A DNA stretch of 64,000 nt from Calditrichota bacterium (GTDB lineage Bacteria; Calditrichota; Calditrichia; Calditrichales; J004): NCBI GenBank assembly GCA_013112635.1, contig JABFGF010000002.1, positions 868,001-932,000 on the forward strand, in the 5' to 3' direction. How positions within the stretch are numbered: the first letter of the stretch is position 1; each line of letters begins with the position of its first letter. Shown in pieces: positions 42,680 to 50,118 of this stretch. The position numbers and the translations under genes are program-made. Below the pieces are notes generated by a model that was given only the letters and a program-made list of their open reading frames with translations, was not told the DNA's origin and did no database searches.

Positions 42680-42703
42680 ACGAAGCTCACAACGAAGCTC
42701 ACA
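42680..42703 (+). repeat. Tandem 12-bp duplication upstream of the serine hydrolase gene
   Basis: ACGAAGCTCACA occurs twice in a row, ending 13 bp before the GGGGGA Shine-Dalgarno of the serine hydrolase gene. The repeat lies outside the coding sequence when ATG 42723 is used. It looks like a recent slippage or tandem duplication in the leader. Confidence 0.7.
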
Positions 42704-42722
42704 AAATTCATTCGGGGGATTT

Positions 42723-43907
42723 ATGTTTTCAAAAATGATAGTAGTTTTTTTTGTACTGCTAAGTTTAAATTATGCTCAAAGTTTACCTAAAATTACACCT
42801 GAAAAAGTGGGGTTGGATTCAAAGCAATTAAACCACGTGGAGGTAGTAATAAAGGAGGCAATTGAAAAAAAGGAAATCCCCGGTGCTGTACTTATGGTTT
42901 TAAAGGATAACAAAATTGCCTATAAAAAAGCATTTGGTTCTCGTCAGCTCGTACCAAAAAAGTTACCAATGACAACTGAGACAATCTTTGATATGGCTTC
43001 TTTGACAAAACCGGTTGCCGCAGCAACATCAATGATGGTTTTACTACAGCAGGGAAAGTTGAGATTGCTTGACAAGGTCTCGCATTATTTTCCTGATTAT
43101 GTTGCCTGGACAGATTCGTTGTCTGGTAAAAAAACAGATATCCGGCTAATCCACATTCTTACTCATACTTCGGGGCTTCCTGCATATGCACACCCTGATA
43201 TGTTGCAAAAGAAATATAATAGCGTCAGCAAAGAAACACTTTTTAAACACATAGAAAAAGTTGAACGATTTGCAAAACCAGGTACAGCGTATAAATATAG
43301 CGGGCTCAATTTTATTACAATTCAACGAATCGTTGAGAAACTTTCCGGAATGCCCTTAAATGAGTTTGCCAAAAAACATGTTTTCAAACCTTTACAAATG
43401 GAAAACACAGGCTATGTCCTTTCTTCAAGCCAGTTGCAAAACTGTGCCGCCACCGAGGTTATAAATGATGTTGCTTTAATCGGCAATGTGCACGACCCAA
43501 TGGCGCGGGTGGTTATGAAAGGTATTTCGGCAAACGCTGGTATGTTTTCCACAGCAGATGACATGGCCATTTATGCATCAATGCTTTTGAATGATGGTAC
43601 GTGGAATGGCAAGCAAATTTTGAGCCCGTTGGTAGTAAAAGCATTTTCAAGCATGCCTCAGGGTTTGGAAAAATTTGGACGCTCACTTGGTTGGGACTTA
43701 AATTCGGCCTATGCTTCAAATCAAGGCGACTTATTAAGCGAGGCAACTTTCGGGCATACAGGTTATACCGGCACATCAATGGTAATTGACCCGCAAAACA
43801 ATCTTGCCATTATTCTTCTTACAAACCGTGTACACCCAAATGATAAAGGCGCTGTTGTGAGGCTAAGAAGTATCGTTTCAAATATTATTGCCGCTTCTTT
43901 AAAATAG
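42723..43907 (+). CDS. Secreted serine hydrolase (class C beta-lactamase / penicillin-binding-protein fold)
   Basis: This protein has about 394 residues from ATG 42723, chosen for the GGGGGA before it and the signal peptide MFSKMIVVFFVLLSLNYAQS. A start at 42654 would place 23 non-signal residues in front. The catalytic SxxK is in FDMASLTKPVAAA, the tyrosine motif is in AYKYSGLNF, and the third motif is HTG in TFGHTGYTGTSM. Such proteins are esterases, D-aminopeptidases or carboxypeptidases in the periplasm; true beta-lactamase action is less likely. No ampR-type regulator is present. Confidence 0.88.
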   Translation: MFSKMIVVFFVLLSLNYAQSLPKITPEKVGLDSKQLNHVEVVIKEAIEKKEIPGAVLMVLKDNKIAYKKAFGSRQLVPKKLPMTTETIFDMASLTKPVAAATSMMVLLQQGKLRLLDKVSHYFPDYVAWTDSLSGKKTDIRLIHILTHTSGLPAYAHPDMLQKKYNSVSKETLFKHIEKVERFAKPGTAYKYSGLNFITIQRIVEKLSGMPLNEFAKKHVFKPLQMENTGYVLSSSQLQNCAATEVINDVALIGNVHDPMARVVMKGISANAGMFSTADDMAIYASMLLNDGTWNGKQILSPLVVKAFSSMPQGLEKFGRSLGWDLNSAYASNQGDLLSEATFGHTGYTGTSMVIDPQNNLAIILLTNRVHPNDKGAVVRLRSIVSNIIAASLK

Positions 43908-43922
43908 TTATCGAGAAGAAAT

Positions 43923-44013
43923 TGCCATGGATTTATAGATATACTCGCAAAAAAACAGTTTTATAAATTTATTTAATTGCTACATCCGTGTTTGATCTGT
44001 GTAATCCGTGGCA
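43923..44013. repeat. Imperfect inverted-repeat element
   Basis: The left arm TGCCATGGATTTATAGAT (43923-43940) pairs, with several mismatches, with the right arm ATCTGTGTAATCCGTGGCA (43995-44013) across about 54 bp of AT-rich sequence. The right arm resembles the ATCCGTGTAATCCGTGGC repeats that occur scattered in many bacterial intergenic regions. It fills much of the gap between the serine hydrolase and OPT genes. Confidence 0.5.
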
Positions 44014-44120
44014 AAAATGCTTCTTTATTTTAATTTTTGATCAAAAACTATTTTTAATATCTTTGACCCTTTCAAAATTTCCACTTCAATATAAACATCA
44101 TTCTACAGGGAGGAAGCTTT

Positions 44121-45860
44121 ATGTCCGCTACCGCAGAAAAGGTTGTTGTTCGCCGCGGGGCTTATCCGGAATTGACACCAACCGCACTGTTTGTTGGTTA
44201 TGGTCTTGGGATATTAATTGCCTTAAGTATAGGATACGCATCATTAATTCTAGGTTTCTCAATTGAAGGATCAGAACTGGCCGCAATTTTGGGCTTTGGT
44301 ATTTTACGCGGAATTATGGGGCGCAGCAGTATTGTCGAAAACAATATCAACCAGACAATTGCCAGCGCAGTAAACGGGGCTTCATCGGGAATGATGTTTT
44401 CTGTACCAGCTCTTTTTATTCTCGGGCAAACCGACTTTAATGCGGTAATCATGGTTTTTGCAACAATTGCAGGGGGCATTTTAGGAATTGCTTTTATTAT
44501 CCCTTTACGCAAACAGATGATCGATTTTGAGCGGCTTACTTATCCGGGCGGCGTAGCTGTAGCGACTATTTTAAAATCGCCTGGTGCCGGAATTAAAAAA
44601 GCCTATTATTTGTTAGGCGGAGCAGCTATTAGCGCGGTAGTACATTTTTTTAGCCAATATATCGGTGTTGAAGATTTTCATCTTGGTGAAATGATCGGTA
44701 TGCCGGATTACATGAATGGCGTCTGGTACATTTCATTATTAACGTTTGGCGCAGCTTATATTGCCGGCAAAGGTGGGATATTTTTTATTGTTGGTGGATT
44801 TGTCAGTTATTGGATTTTAGCACCAATAATGGCCTCAACCGGAATTATTCCTACGCCGGAGGTTTTAACAGCAGCCGGGCAGGATATGCCGGACTATCTG
44901 CGCTTGCAACTTTTTCGTCCGGTTGGAATCGGCATGTTAATCGGTGGCGCGTTGATGGGAATTGTTCTGGCGTTACCATTAATTTTAAGTGCCATTAAAA
45001 GTATGCAACAATCAGGTAAATTAAAAACAGGCGCATCGCAAGATGAAATGCCAATTAAACTTTTATATATGGCGGTTGCCGGGGCAGCTATTCTTCTTTT
45101 TGTGATTGCTTTGTATTCTACTGCAGAAATGGGCTGGTTTCGTGGACTATTAATGGCAGTTCTTGGCACACTTTGGATTTGGGTTGCAGGTGTAATTTTA
45201 TCGGAATGTATTGGCCGGACAAATTGGTCACCATTAAGTGGGATGACACTTATTGCTGTTACGATATTGATAATTATTGCATCCGGTCTTAGCGATAGCG
45301 CTGCGATTATTTCTTCACTTTTGGTTGGTGCGGCTGCATGTGTGGCCATGTCCCAGGCAACTGACTTGATGATGGATTTAAAAACCGGCTACCTGGTTGG
45401 AGCTACACCCAAGAAACAGCAGATTGCTCAATTCTCCGCAGCTTGGCTTGGACCAATTGTAATTATGGCTTTGATTTTTGTTTTGCATGAAGCTTATGGT
45501 TTGGGTAGTGAGCGTTTGCCGGCACCACAAGGTCAGGCACTTGCTTCCATGATTGAAGGCATTCTTGGCGGAGATGTCCCCGTACAAAAATATATTGCCG
45601 GAGCGGGACTTGGTGCTATGCTAAGTGCAACGGGCGTTGGAGGACTTGGTGTTTTGGTCGGCCTTGGTTTTTACCTGCCTTTTAATATCGTCCTTACTTA
45701 TAGCCTGGGAACTTTAGCGCGTTTTATTACAGATTGGAAAATGGGTAAAGAGTGGAGCGAGCAAATGGGAATCCCTGCCGCTGCCGGATTAATTGTTGGT
45801 GAAGCACTTGTTGGTGTTGGCTTTGCTATTTATTTCATCATTCAAGGCATGGGCGCATAG
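44121..45860 (+). CDS. OPT-family oligopeptide/metal-chelate transporter
   Basis: This is a membrane transporter of 579 residues with about 14-16 hydrophobic segments. The passage SIVENNINQTIASAVNGASSGMMFSVPALFILG and YPGGVAVATILKS are characteristic of bacterial OPT/YSL proteins. The last part has GLGVLVGLGFYLPFNIVLTYSLG. Family members import oligopeptides or metal-chelate complexes such as Fe-siderophores; the substrate cannot be chosen here. GGGAGGAAG precedes the ATG. A small membrane protein gene follows after 8 bp and may be a partner. Confidence 0.93.
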   Translation: MSATAEKVVVRRGAYPELTPTALFVGYGLGILIALSIGYASLILGFSIEGSELAAILGFGILRGIMGRSSIVENNINQTIASAVNGASSGMMFSVPALFILGQTDFNAVIMVFATIAGGILGIAFIIPLRKQMIDFERLTYPGGVAVATILKSPGAGIKKAYYLLGGAAISAVVHFFSQYIGVEDFHLGEMIGMPDYMNGVWYISLLTFGAAYIAGKGGIFFIVGGFVSYWILAPIMASTGIIPTPEVLTAAGQDMPDYLRLQLFRPVGIGMLIGGALMGIVLALPLILSAIKSMQQSGKLKTGASQDEMPIKLLYMAVAGAAILLFVIALYSTAEMGWFRGLLMAVLGTLWIWVAGVILSECIGRTNWSPLSGMTLIAVTILIIIASGLSDSAAIISSLLVGAAACVAMSQATDLMMDLKTGYLVGATPKKQQIAQFSAAWLGPIVIMALIFVLHEAYGLGSERLPAPQGQALASMIEGILGGDVPVQKYIAGAGLGAMLSATGVGGLGVLVGLGFYLPFNIVLTYSLGTLARFITDWKMGKEWSEQMGIPAAAGLIVGEALVGVGFAIYFIIQGMGA

Positions 45861-45868
45861 GAGGCAAA

Positions 45869-46396
45869 ATGAAAAATTTAGGATATTTACTTATCACGAT
45901 TGGATTTATTGCGGCATCCTATATAACTGTCATCGATGTGTTGGAAGTTAATTGGATGTATTTTGGCTCAATGATTCTAATTAGTGTTGTTGGCATTTTT
46001 ATGGTACGATCTACAGAGAAGCAAGAGACCTTTCATGAAGAAACTTTAACGACAAATATGAAAACCATTGAAGATAGTTTGGAGCTTATTGTCAAAGATG
46101 TTAAACGCATTCGCTCAGAAATTAATGAAGAAAACCCGCAGGAAGTTCACCACAAAATTGATGAAGAGCTTCCCGGGCACCTGGAAGCATTTGTAGATTC
46201 CCGTAAAACAATCGGCCATGTACATGGGCTTGAAAAATATGCCAATGTGATGAATTATTTTGCTACTGCAGAAAGATATTTAAACCGGGTTTGGTCTGCA
46301 TCTACCGATGGTTATATCGACGAGATAAAGATGTATATTGTAAAAAGTGAAGAACAATTTGAACTTGCACTCCAAGCGGTCAGAGGGTTAAGATAA
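45869..46396 (+). CDS. Membrane-anchored helical protein cotranscribed with the OPT transporter (175 aa)
   Basis: I do not recognise a family. GGAGGC is just before the ATG. Two N-terminal hydrophobic segments (about 5-22 and 28-46) form a hairpin, after which a charged helical domain of 125 residues follows in the cytoplasm. There are no catalytic motifs. The helical domain carries His/Glu clusters (VHHKIDEELPGHLEAFVDSR, IGHVHGLE) that could bind a metal, although this is speculative. The 8-bp gap to the OPT gene suggests joint function. Confidence 0.72.
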   Translation: MKNLGYLLITIGFIAASYITVIDVLEVNWMYFGSMILISVVGIFMVRSTEKQETFHEETLTTNMKTIEDSLELIVKDVKRIRSEINEENPQEVHHKIDEELPGHLEAFVDSRKTIGHVHGLEKYANVMNYFATAERYLNRVWSASTDGYIDEIKMYIVKSEEQFELALQAVRGLR

Positions 46397-46401
46397 TTTT
46401 A

Positions 46402-46552
46402 TTCCCCTTTTGGGAGGGGCGAGGTGTGGGTTACATTTTTAAAAAAGAACAGTTTTTATTTTAAGAATTTTTTTTAAAGAAGCTCAACATCATAAGGTAA
46501 TTCTATGGGTTAATGAATTAGAAACCCACCCCTAACCCCTCCAAGGAGGGAA
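46402..46552. repeat. Long inverted-repeat element with GC-rich arms
   Basis: The left arm at 46402-46432 (CCCCTTTTGGGAGGGG, then GAGGTGTGGGTT) and the right arm at 46523-46552 (AACCCACCCCTAACCCC, then TCCAAGGAGGGAA) are imperfect reverse complements separated by about 90 AT-rich bases. Each arm also has its own small hairpin. The CCCTCCTTGGAGGGG-type text is a dispersed repeat known to me from several FCB genomes. It occupies most of the gap between the OPT-linked gene and the phosphopantetheinyl transferase gene and has the form of a palindromic MITE-like element. Confidence 0.65.
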
Positions 46553-46592
46553 GCTAGGATACACAATTATATAATATTCTGTCTTTAAAACA

Positions 46593-47291
46593 ATGACTAT
46601 TTCAGTTTATGTACAAATTCAAAAATTAGCCGATTGTCCCGGGGATAATAATTGGTTTGGCGAGCAGGAAAAAGCTGTTCTTGATAATCTACGTTTTACA
46701 AAGCGCCGTTCCGATTGGCGCCTGGGAAGATGGACAGCCAAACAGGTTATCTTCAGCTTTCTTAAATCAGAAGGCTCACATAAGGACAATCTTTCTGAGA
46801 TTGAAATTTTAGCCGATCCGGATGGAGCCCCTCAAGTTTACCTGCAAAATAAAAAAGCGCCCTTCTCCATTTCTATAAGTCATAGCCATGGTGTGGCCAT
46901 GTCGGTTTTAAACCCAGCAAAAATACCTATTGGTTGCGATATAGAATTTATAGAAGAACGCGAAGAAAATTTTGTGGCCGACTATTTTACTGAACAGGAA
47001 ATGGTTTGGGTAAAAAACAGTGAAGCGAGCATTAAGCCAGTTGTTTGTAATCTTATCTGGAGTGCCAAGGAAAGTACCTTAAAGGTTTTAAAAGAAGGTT
47101 TGCGACTTGATACAAAAACTGTAAATATTTTGGAAACAAAATTGGGAAACACTGAAGAATGGCAACCAATTGAAATTCAGTTCAACGAAACAAATGAGTT
47201 TTTTGGTCAATGGAAAATTATGAACGGGTTTATTTTAACAATTGTGGCTGAGCGAAATGTCATTCCAGTCTGTTTTGAACAGGGAACTTAA
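46593..47291 (+). CDS. 4'-phosphopantetheinyl transferase (Sfp type)
   Basis: The enzyme transfers 4'-phosphopantetheine from CoA to a carrier-protein serine. The 232 residues fit the Sfp subclass of double-fold enzymes. The signature set is present: KRRSDWRLGRWTAK near the start, SISHSHGVAMSV, GCDIEFIEER (metal-binding Asp and Glu) and WSAKESTLKVLKEGLRLD. No SD is visible. No polyketide, NRPS or fatty-acid carrier gene is in the window, so its target is elsewhere. Confidence 0.92.
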   Translation: MTISVYVQIQKLADCPGDNNWFGEQEKAVLDNLRFTKRRSDWRLGRWTAKQVIFSFLKSEGSHKDNLSEIEILADPDGAPQVYLQNKKAPFSISISHSHGVAMSVLNPAKIPIGCDIEFIEEREENFVADYFTEQEMVWVKNSEASIKPVVCNLIWSAKESTLKVLKEGLRLDTKTVNILETKLGNTEEWQPIEIQFNETNEFFGQWKIMNGFILTIVAERNVIPVCFEQGT

Positions 47292-47334
47292 TTTTGATTC
47301 CCGATACCAATACTCCAGAAGACATATTGAATAG

Positions 47335-47748
47335 TTAATTTTCAAGCTGTGGAAAATCCTTGGCATATTTTGCAATCCACTCTTTAGATGCATCCTGCCA
47401 ATCAAGGTCGCGGCCTTTGGCAATCATTTCATCGCGATACTTTTCTATATAACAGATTTGTTCAATCATGCGCATGCGGAATGAGGTTTTGTCATCATTA
47501 AATTTAACGCCAACCTCATATCTCTTTTTTGCTTTGCGGCACCACATAACAACACATTCTTCTACAAAAGGATATTTTAAGTTTGGGATTTTTACACTTA
47601 AATGCGATCCACTTGGGATTTCTGAATCTGAAAAAAAACATAGCCCGCCTGTGCTGACATTCTGCATATTTTGTTTATGAGCGTTTTTATCACTCTGGAA
47701 ATTAAAATGAATCGGCATGTTGGCCGCATGGCGAATAAAGGAACGCAT
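47335..47748 (-). CDS. PilZ-domain c-di-GMP-binding protein
   Basis: This 137-residue protein has the two c-di-GMP contacts of PilZ domains, RSFIRH (RxxxR) at the N-terminus and NVSTGGLCF (the NxSxxG box) about 28 residues later. A beta-barrel follows. The last 40 residues form a helical extension (MIEQICYIEKYRDEMIAKGRDLDW) that probably contacts a partner. It stands alone, convergent with the transferase gene. The effector pathway (motility, exopolysaccharide) is not shown by context. Confidence 0.9.
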   Translation of the reverse strand: MRSFIRHAANMPIHFNFQSDKNAHKQNMQNVSTGGLCFFSDSEIPSGSHLSVKIPNLKYPFVEECVVMWCRKAKKRYEVGVKFNDDKTSFRMRMIEQICYIEKYRDEMIAKGRDLDWQDASKEWIAKYAKDFPQLEN

Positions 47749-48046
47749 AGGAGCCTCTTGTTGAAAAATGAACCAATAACATCATAAATACATCAAATTC
47801 TTGCAGTCAGAAATATCACAAATTTGGTTTTTTAGTCAGTAAGCTTTTCAAAAATATCTCTTGCAATGAATTACCAATTTCTGTTTTTGCTTTATCGGAT
47901 TATCGGCCGAATGCTCAAGTATATAAACATCCAACAGCATTTACTGTTATATTCTGGTTAGGAATTTATTCTTGCTATTTGTATATTTGGTAGCATAAAC
48001 CTAATTCAATTTTGACACATTTTTATCGTTTATCCTGGAGTTTTGA

Positions 48047-48391
48047 GTGATTAAAGTTTATGGTGTCCCTTCCTGTGATCAAATAAAAAAAACCAAAACC
48101 TTTTTTCAAAAAGAAAATATTGAATTCACTTTTGTTAATATCCGCAAAGAAACATTGGACAGAGATAAACTAAATAAAGTTATAGATCAGCTTGGCATTG
48201 ATGTCGTTTTAAACAGGCGAGGAATGCTGTACAGAAAATTAGGTTTAAAAGATAAAAACTTAAATAACGATCAACTTGCTGATGAGCTTTTTAATGAACA
48301 GGGAATGATTAAAAGACCACTGATTGAACAAGGTAAGTTGTTTCACATTGGCTATAATGAACAAGAAATTTTGAAATTTTTAAAAGAATAA
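48047..48391 (+). CDS. ArsC/Spx-like thioredoxin-fold protein (YffB type)
   Basis: This 114-residue protein starts at GTG with TGGAG upstream. The thioredoxin-like opening IKVYGVPSCDQIKKTKTFF has a single Cys10 rather than a CxxC pair. The IKRPLIEQG motif supplies the conserved Arg of arsenate-reductase-like proteins. This matches the YffB/Spx-like group with uncertain function better than true arsenate reductases. The 298-bp gap before it (47749-48046) shows no gene or clear structure. Two further genes follow within 25 bp each. Confidence 0.88.
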   Translation: MIKVYGVPSCDQIKKTKTFFQKENIEFTFVNIRKETLDRDKLNKVIDQLGIDVVLNRRGMLYRKLGLKDKNLNNDQLADELFNEQGMIKRPLIEQGKLFHIGYNEQEILKFLKE

Positions 48392-48412
48392 TTTGTCATT
48401 GGACCGGCAAAA

Positions 48413-48772
48413 ATGCTTTATGAAATTAAAGATGTTCAACAAGAAGATGGCGCCCCTTTTTGCCGTTGGTTTGCAGATAGGGAATTTGATCTTTTTGTGT
48501 GGATAAACCCGGATGATTCTTTTTTTGGTTTCCAACTTTGTTATCAAAAAAATAAAAATGAAAAAGCAATAACCTGGAAAAATACAACCGGTTTTGCCCA
48601 CGAACGGGTAGATTATGGATCGCGCGAAAGGGCAAATGTAACCCCTGTTTTGGTAACAGACGCTGTTTTCCCGAAAGACAAGGTTGCCAGACAATTCCTT
48701 GAAAAAAGTAAAGAGATTGATCCCAAAATTTCAGAATTTGTTTATAACAAAATAATCGAATCAAGAATTTAA
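48413..48772 (+). CDS. Conserved hypothetical protein (119 aa)
   Basis: This small soluble protein has no signal or membrane segment. The passage CRWFADREFDLFVWINPDDSFFGFQLCYQ followed by ITWKNTTGFAHERVDYG is like a family of uncharacterised bacterial proteins (a strand with W-F-D-L-x-VW, then FQLCYD and an ALTW strand). I cannot name the family or a function. It begins 21 bp after the ArsC-like gene and ends 16 bp before glgC. Confidence 0.75.
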   Translation: MLYEIKDVQQEDGAPFCRWFADREFDLFVWINPDDSFFGFQLCYQKNKNEKAITWKNTTGFAHERVDYGSRERANVTPVLVTDAVFPKDKVARQFLEKSKEIDPKISEFVYNKIIESRI

Positions 48773-48788
48773 AGAGAAGAAGCTGATT

Positions 48789-50066
48789 ATGAGTAAAATG
48801 ACTGCAATAATATTGGGTGGTGGAAGAGGAACACGTTTAGATCCGTTAACAAAGATGCGTTCAAAACCGGCTGTACCAATCGGTGGCAAGTTCCGGTTGA
48901 TTGATATTCCTTTAAGTAACTGCCTGCATGCCGGTGTAAGAGACGTTTTTATACTTACGCAGTTTAACACTCAATCTTTACATCAACATATTTCCAGTAC
49001 ATATATTTTTGATAATTTTTCACGGGGTGCAATAAGAATTCTGGCGGCACAACAAACAATGGAAATTTCCGATTGGTACCAGGGAACGGCTGATGCCGTG
49101 CGCAAAAACCTTTCATTTTTCGAAGATGCCGAAGAGAATATAATTATTCTTTCCGGAGACCATCTATACCGAATGGATTATTCCGATTTTTTAGCCCATC
49201 ATGTAAAAAATAAAGCTGATATTTCTATTGCTGTGAAACCGGTGTTTGAACATGAAGCATCGGAACTTGGAATTTTGAAGGCGAATAAAAAAGGATTAAT
49301 CACCAGTTTTTATGAAAAGCCAACAGATAAAGAAGTTTTAGAAGAATATAAAATCGCCCCGGAATTATTTGATGCAGTAAAAGTAAATCCGGAAGGTCGT
49401 ACACATATTGCTTCCATGGGTATTTATATCTTTAAAAAGGAAGCATTGTTTGAGCTTCTGGAAAATAACAAAAAGGAAGATTTTGGAAAGGAAATTATCC
49501 CGGACAGCATAAAAGAAAAAAGGCTGGTTACATATTTCTTTGATGGTTATTGGGAAGATATAGGGACCATCCGGGCCTTTTTTGATGTGCATATGGAGTT
49601 AACAGCACCAATCCCAAAATTTAATTTTTATGATGAGCAAAAACCGATTTTTACACATCCGCGTTATTTGCCCGCTTCAAAAATAAACAATTGTCAGATA
49701 AATCATTCTGTTGTCGCAGAAGGCTGCATCATCATGGGATCTATAATTGAAAATTCGGTTATTGGAATCCGTTCTTATATCGAAGAAGGCACTCTTGTTC
49801 AAAAATCTATTATTATGGGCAGCCAGCATTATGAAACAATTGAAGAACATAATAAAAACAAAGTTAGTGGTAAACCTAACATGGGCATCGGGAAAAATTG
49901 TGTAATCAGAAATGCAATCATTGATATGAACTGTTCAATTGGTGATAATGTACATATCATTAATAAAGATGGGCGTGTTGAAGCAGAAGAAAGCTTTTAC
50001 CGTATTCGGGATGGAATTGTTATTATTCCAAAAGGAACGATTGTACCGGATAATACGATTATTTAA
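48789..50066 (+). CDS. glgC: Glucose-1-phosphate adenylyltransferase (ADP-glucose pyrophosphorylase)
   Basis: GlgC makes ADP-glucose from glucose-1-phosphate and ATP, the committed step of glycogen synthesis. The 425-residue protein is full length. It starts with the nucleotidyltransferase signature ILGGGRGTRLDPLTKMRSKPAVPIGGKFRLID. WYQGTADAVRKNL, the metal-binding ILSGDHLYRMD and the catalytic FEKP-like FYEKP follow. The C-terminus is a left-handed beta-helix with hexapeptide repeats. No glgA or glgB is beside it. Confidence 0.95.
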   Translation: MSKMTAIILGGGRGTRLDPLTKMRSKPAVPIGGKFRLIDIPLSNCLHAGVRDVFILTQFNTQSLHQHISSTYIFDNFSRGAIRILAAQQTMEISDWYQGTADAVRKNLSFFEDAEENIIILSGDHLYRMDYSDFLAHHVKNKADISIAVKPVFEHEASELGILKANKKGLITSFYEKPTDKEVLEEYKIAPELFDAVKVNPEGRTHIASMGIYIFKKEALFELLENNKKEDFGKEIIPDSIKEKRLVTYFFDGYWEDIGTIRAFFDVHMELTAPIPKFNFYDEQKPIFTHPRYLPASKINNCQINHSVVAEGCIIMGSIIENSVIGIRSYIEEGTLVQKSIIMGSQHYETIEEHNKNKVSGKPNMGIGKNCVIRNAIIDMNCSIGDNVHIINKDGRVEAEESFYRIRDGIVIIPKGTIVPDNTII

Positions 50067-50118
50067 AATAAGAAATACTTCATTATTGAAGTTATGATTT
50101 AAAGCTGAGGCAGCTTGT

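Noticed and set aside
16922-45190. Other TGGCAC strings as sigma-54 promoters
   Set aside because: Those I checked (for example near 16922, 23340, 31974, 38139 and 45166) lack a TTGC-like element at the right spacing and mostly lie inside genes.
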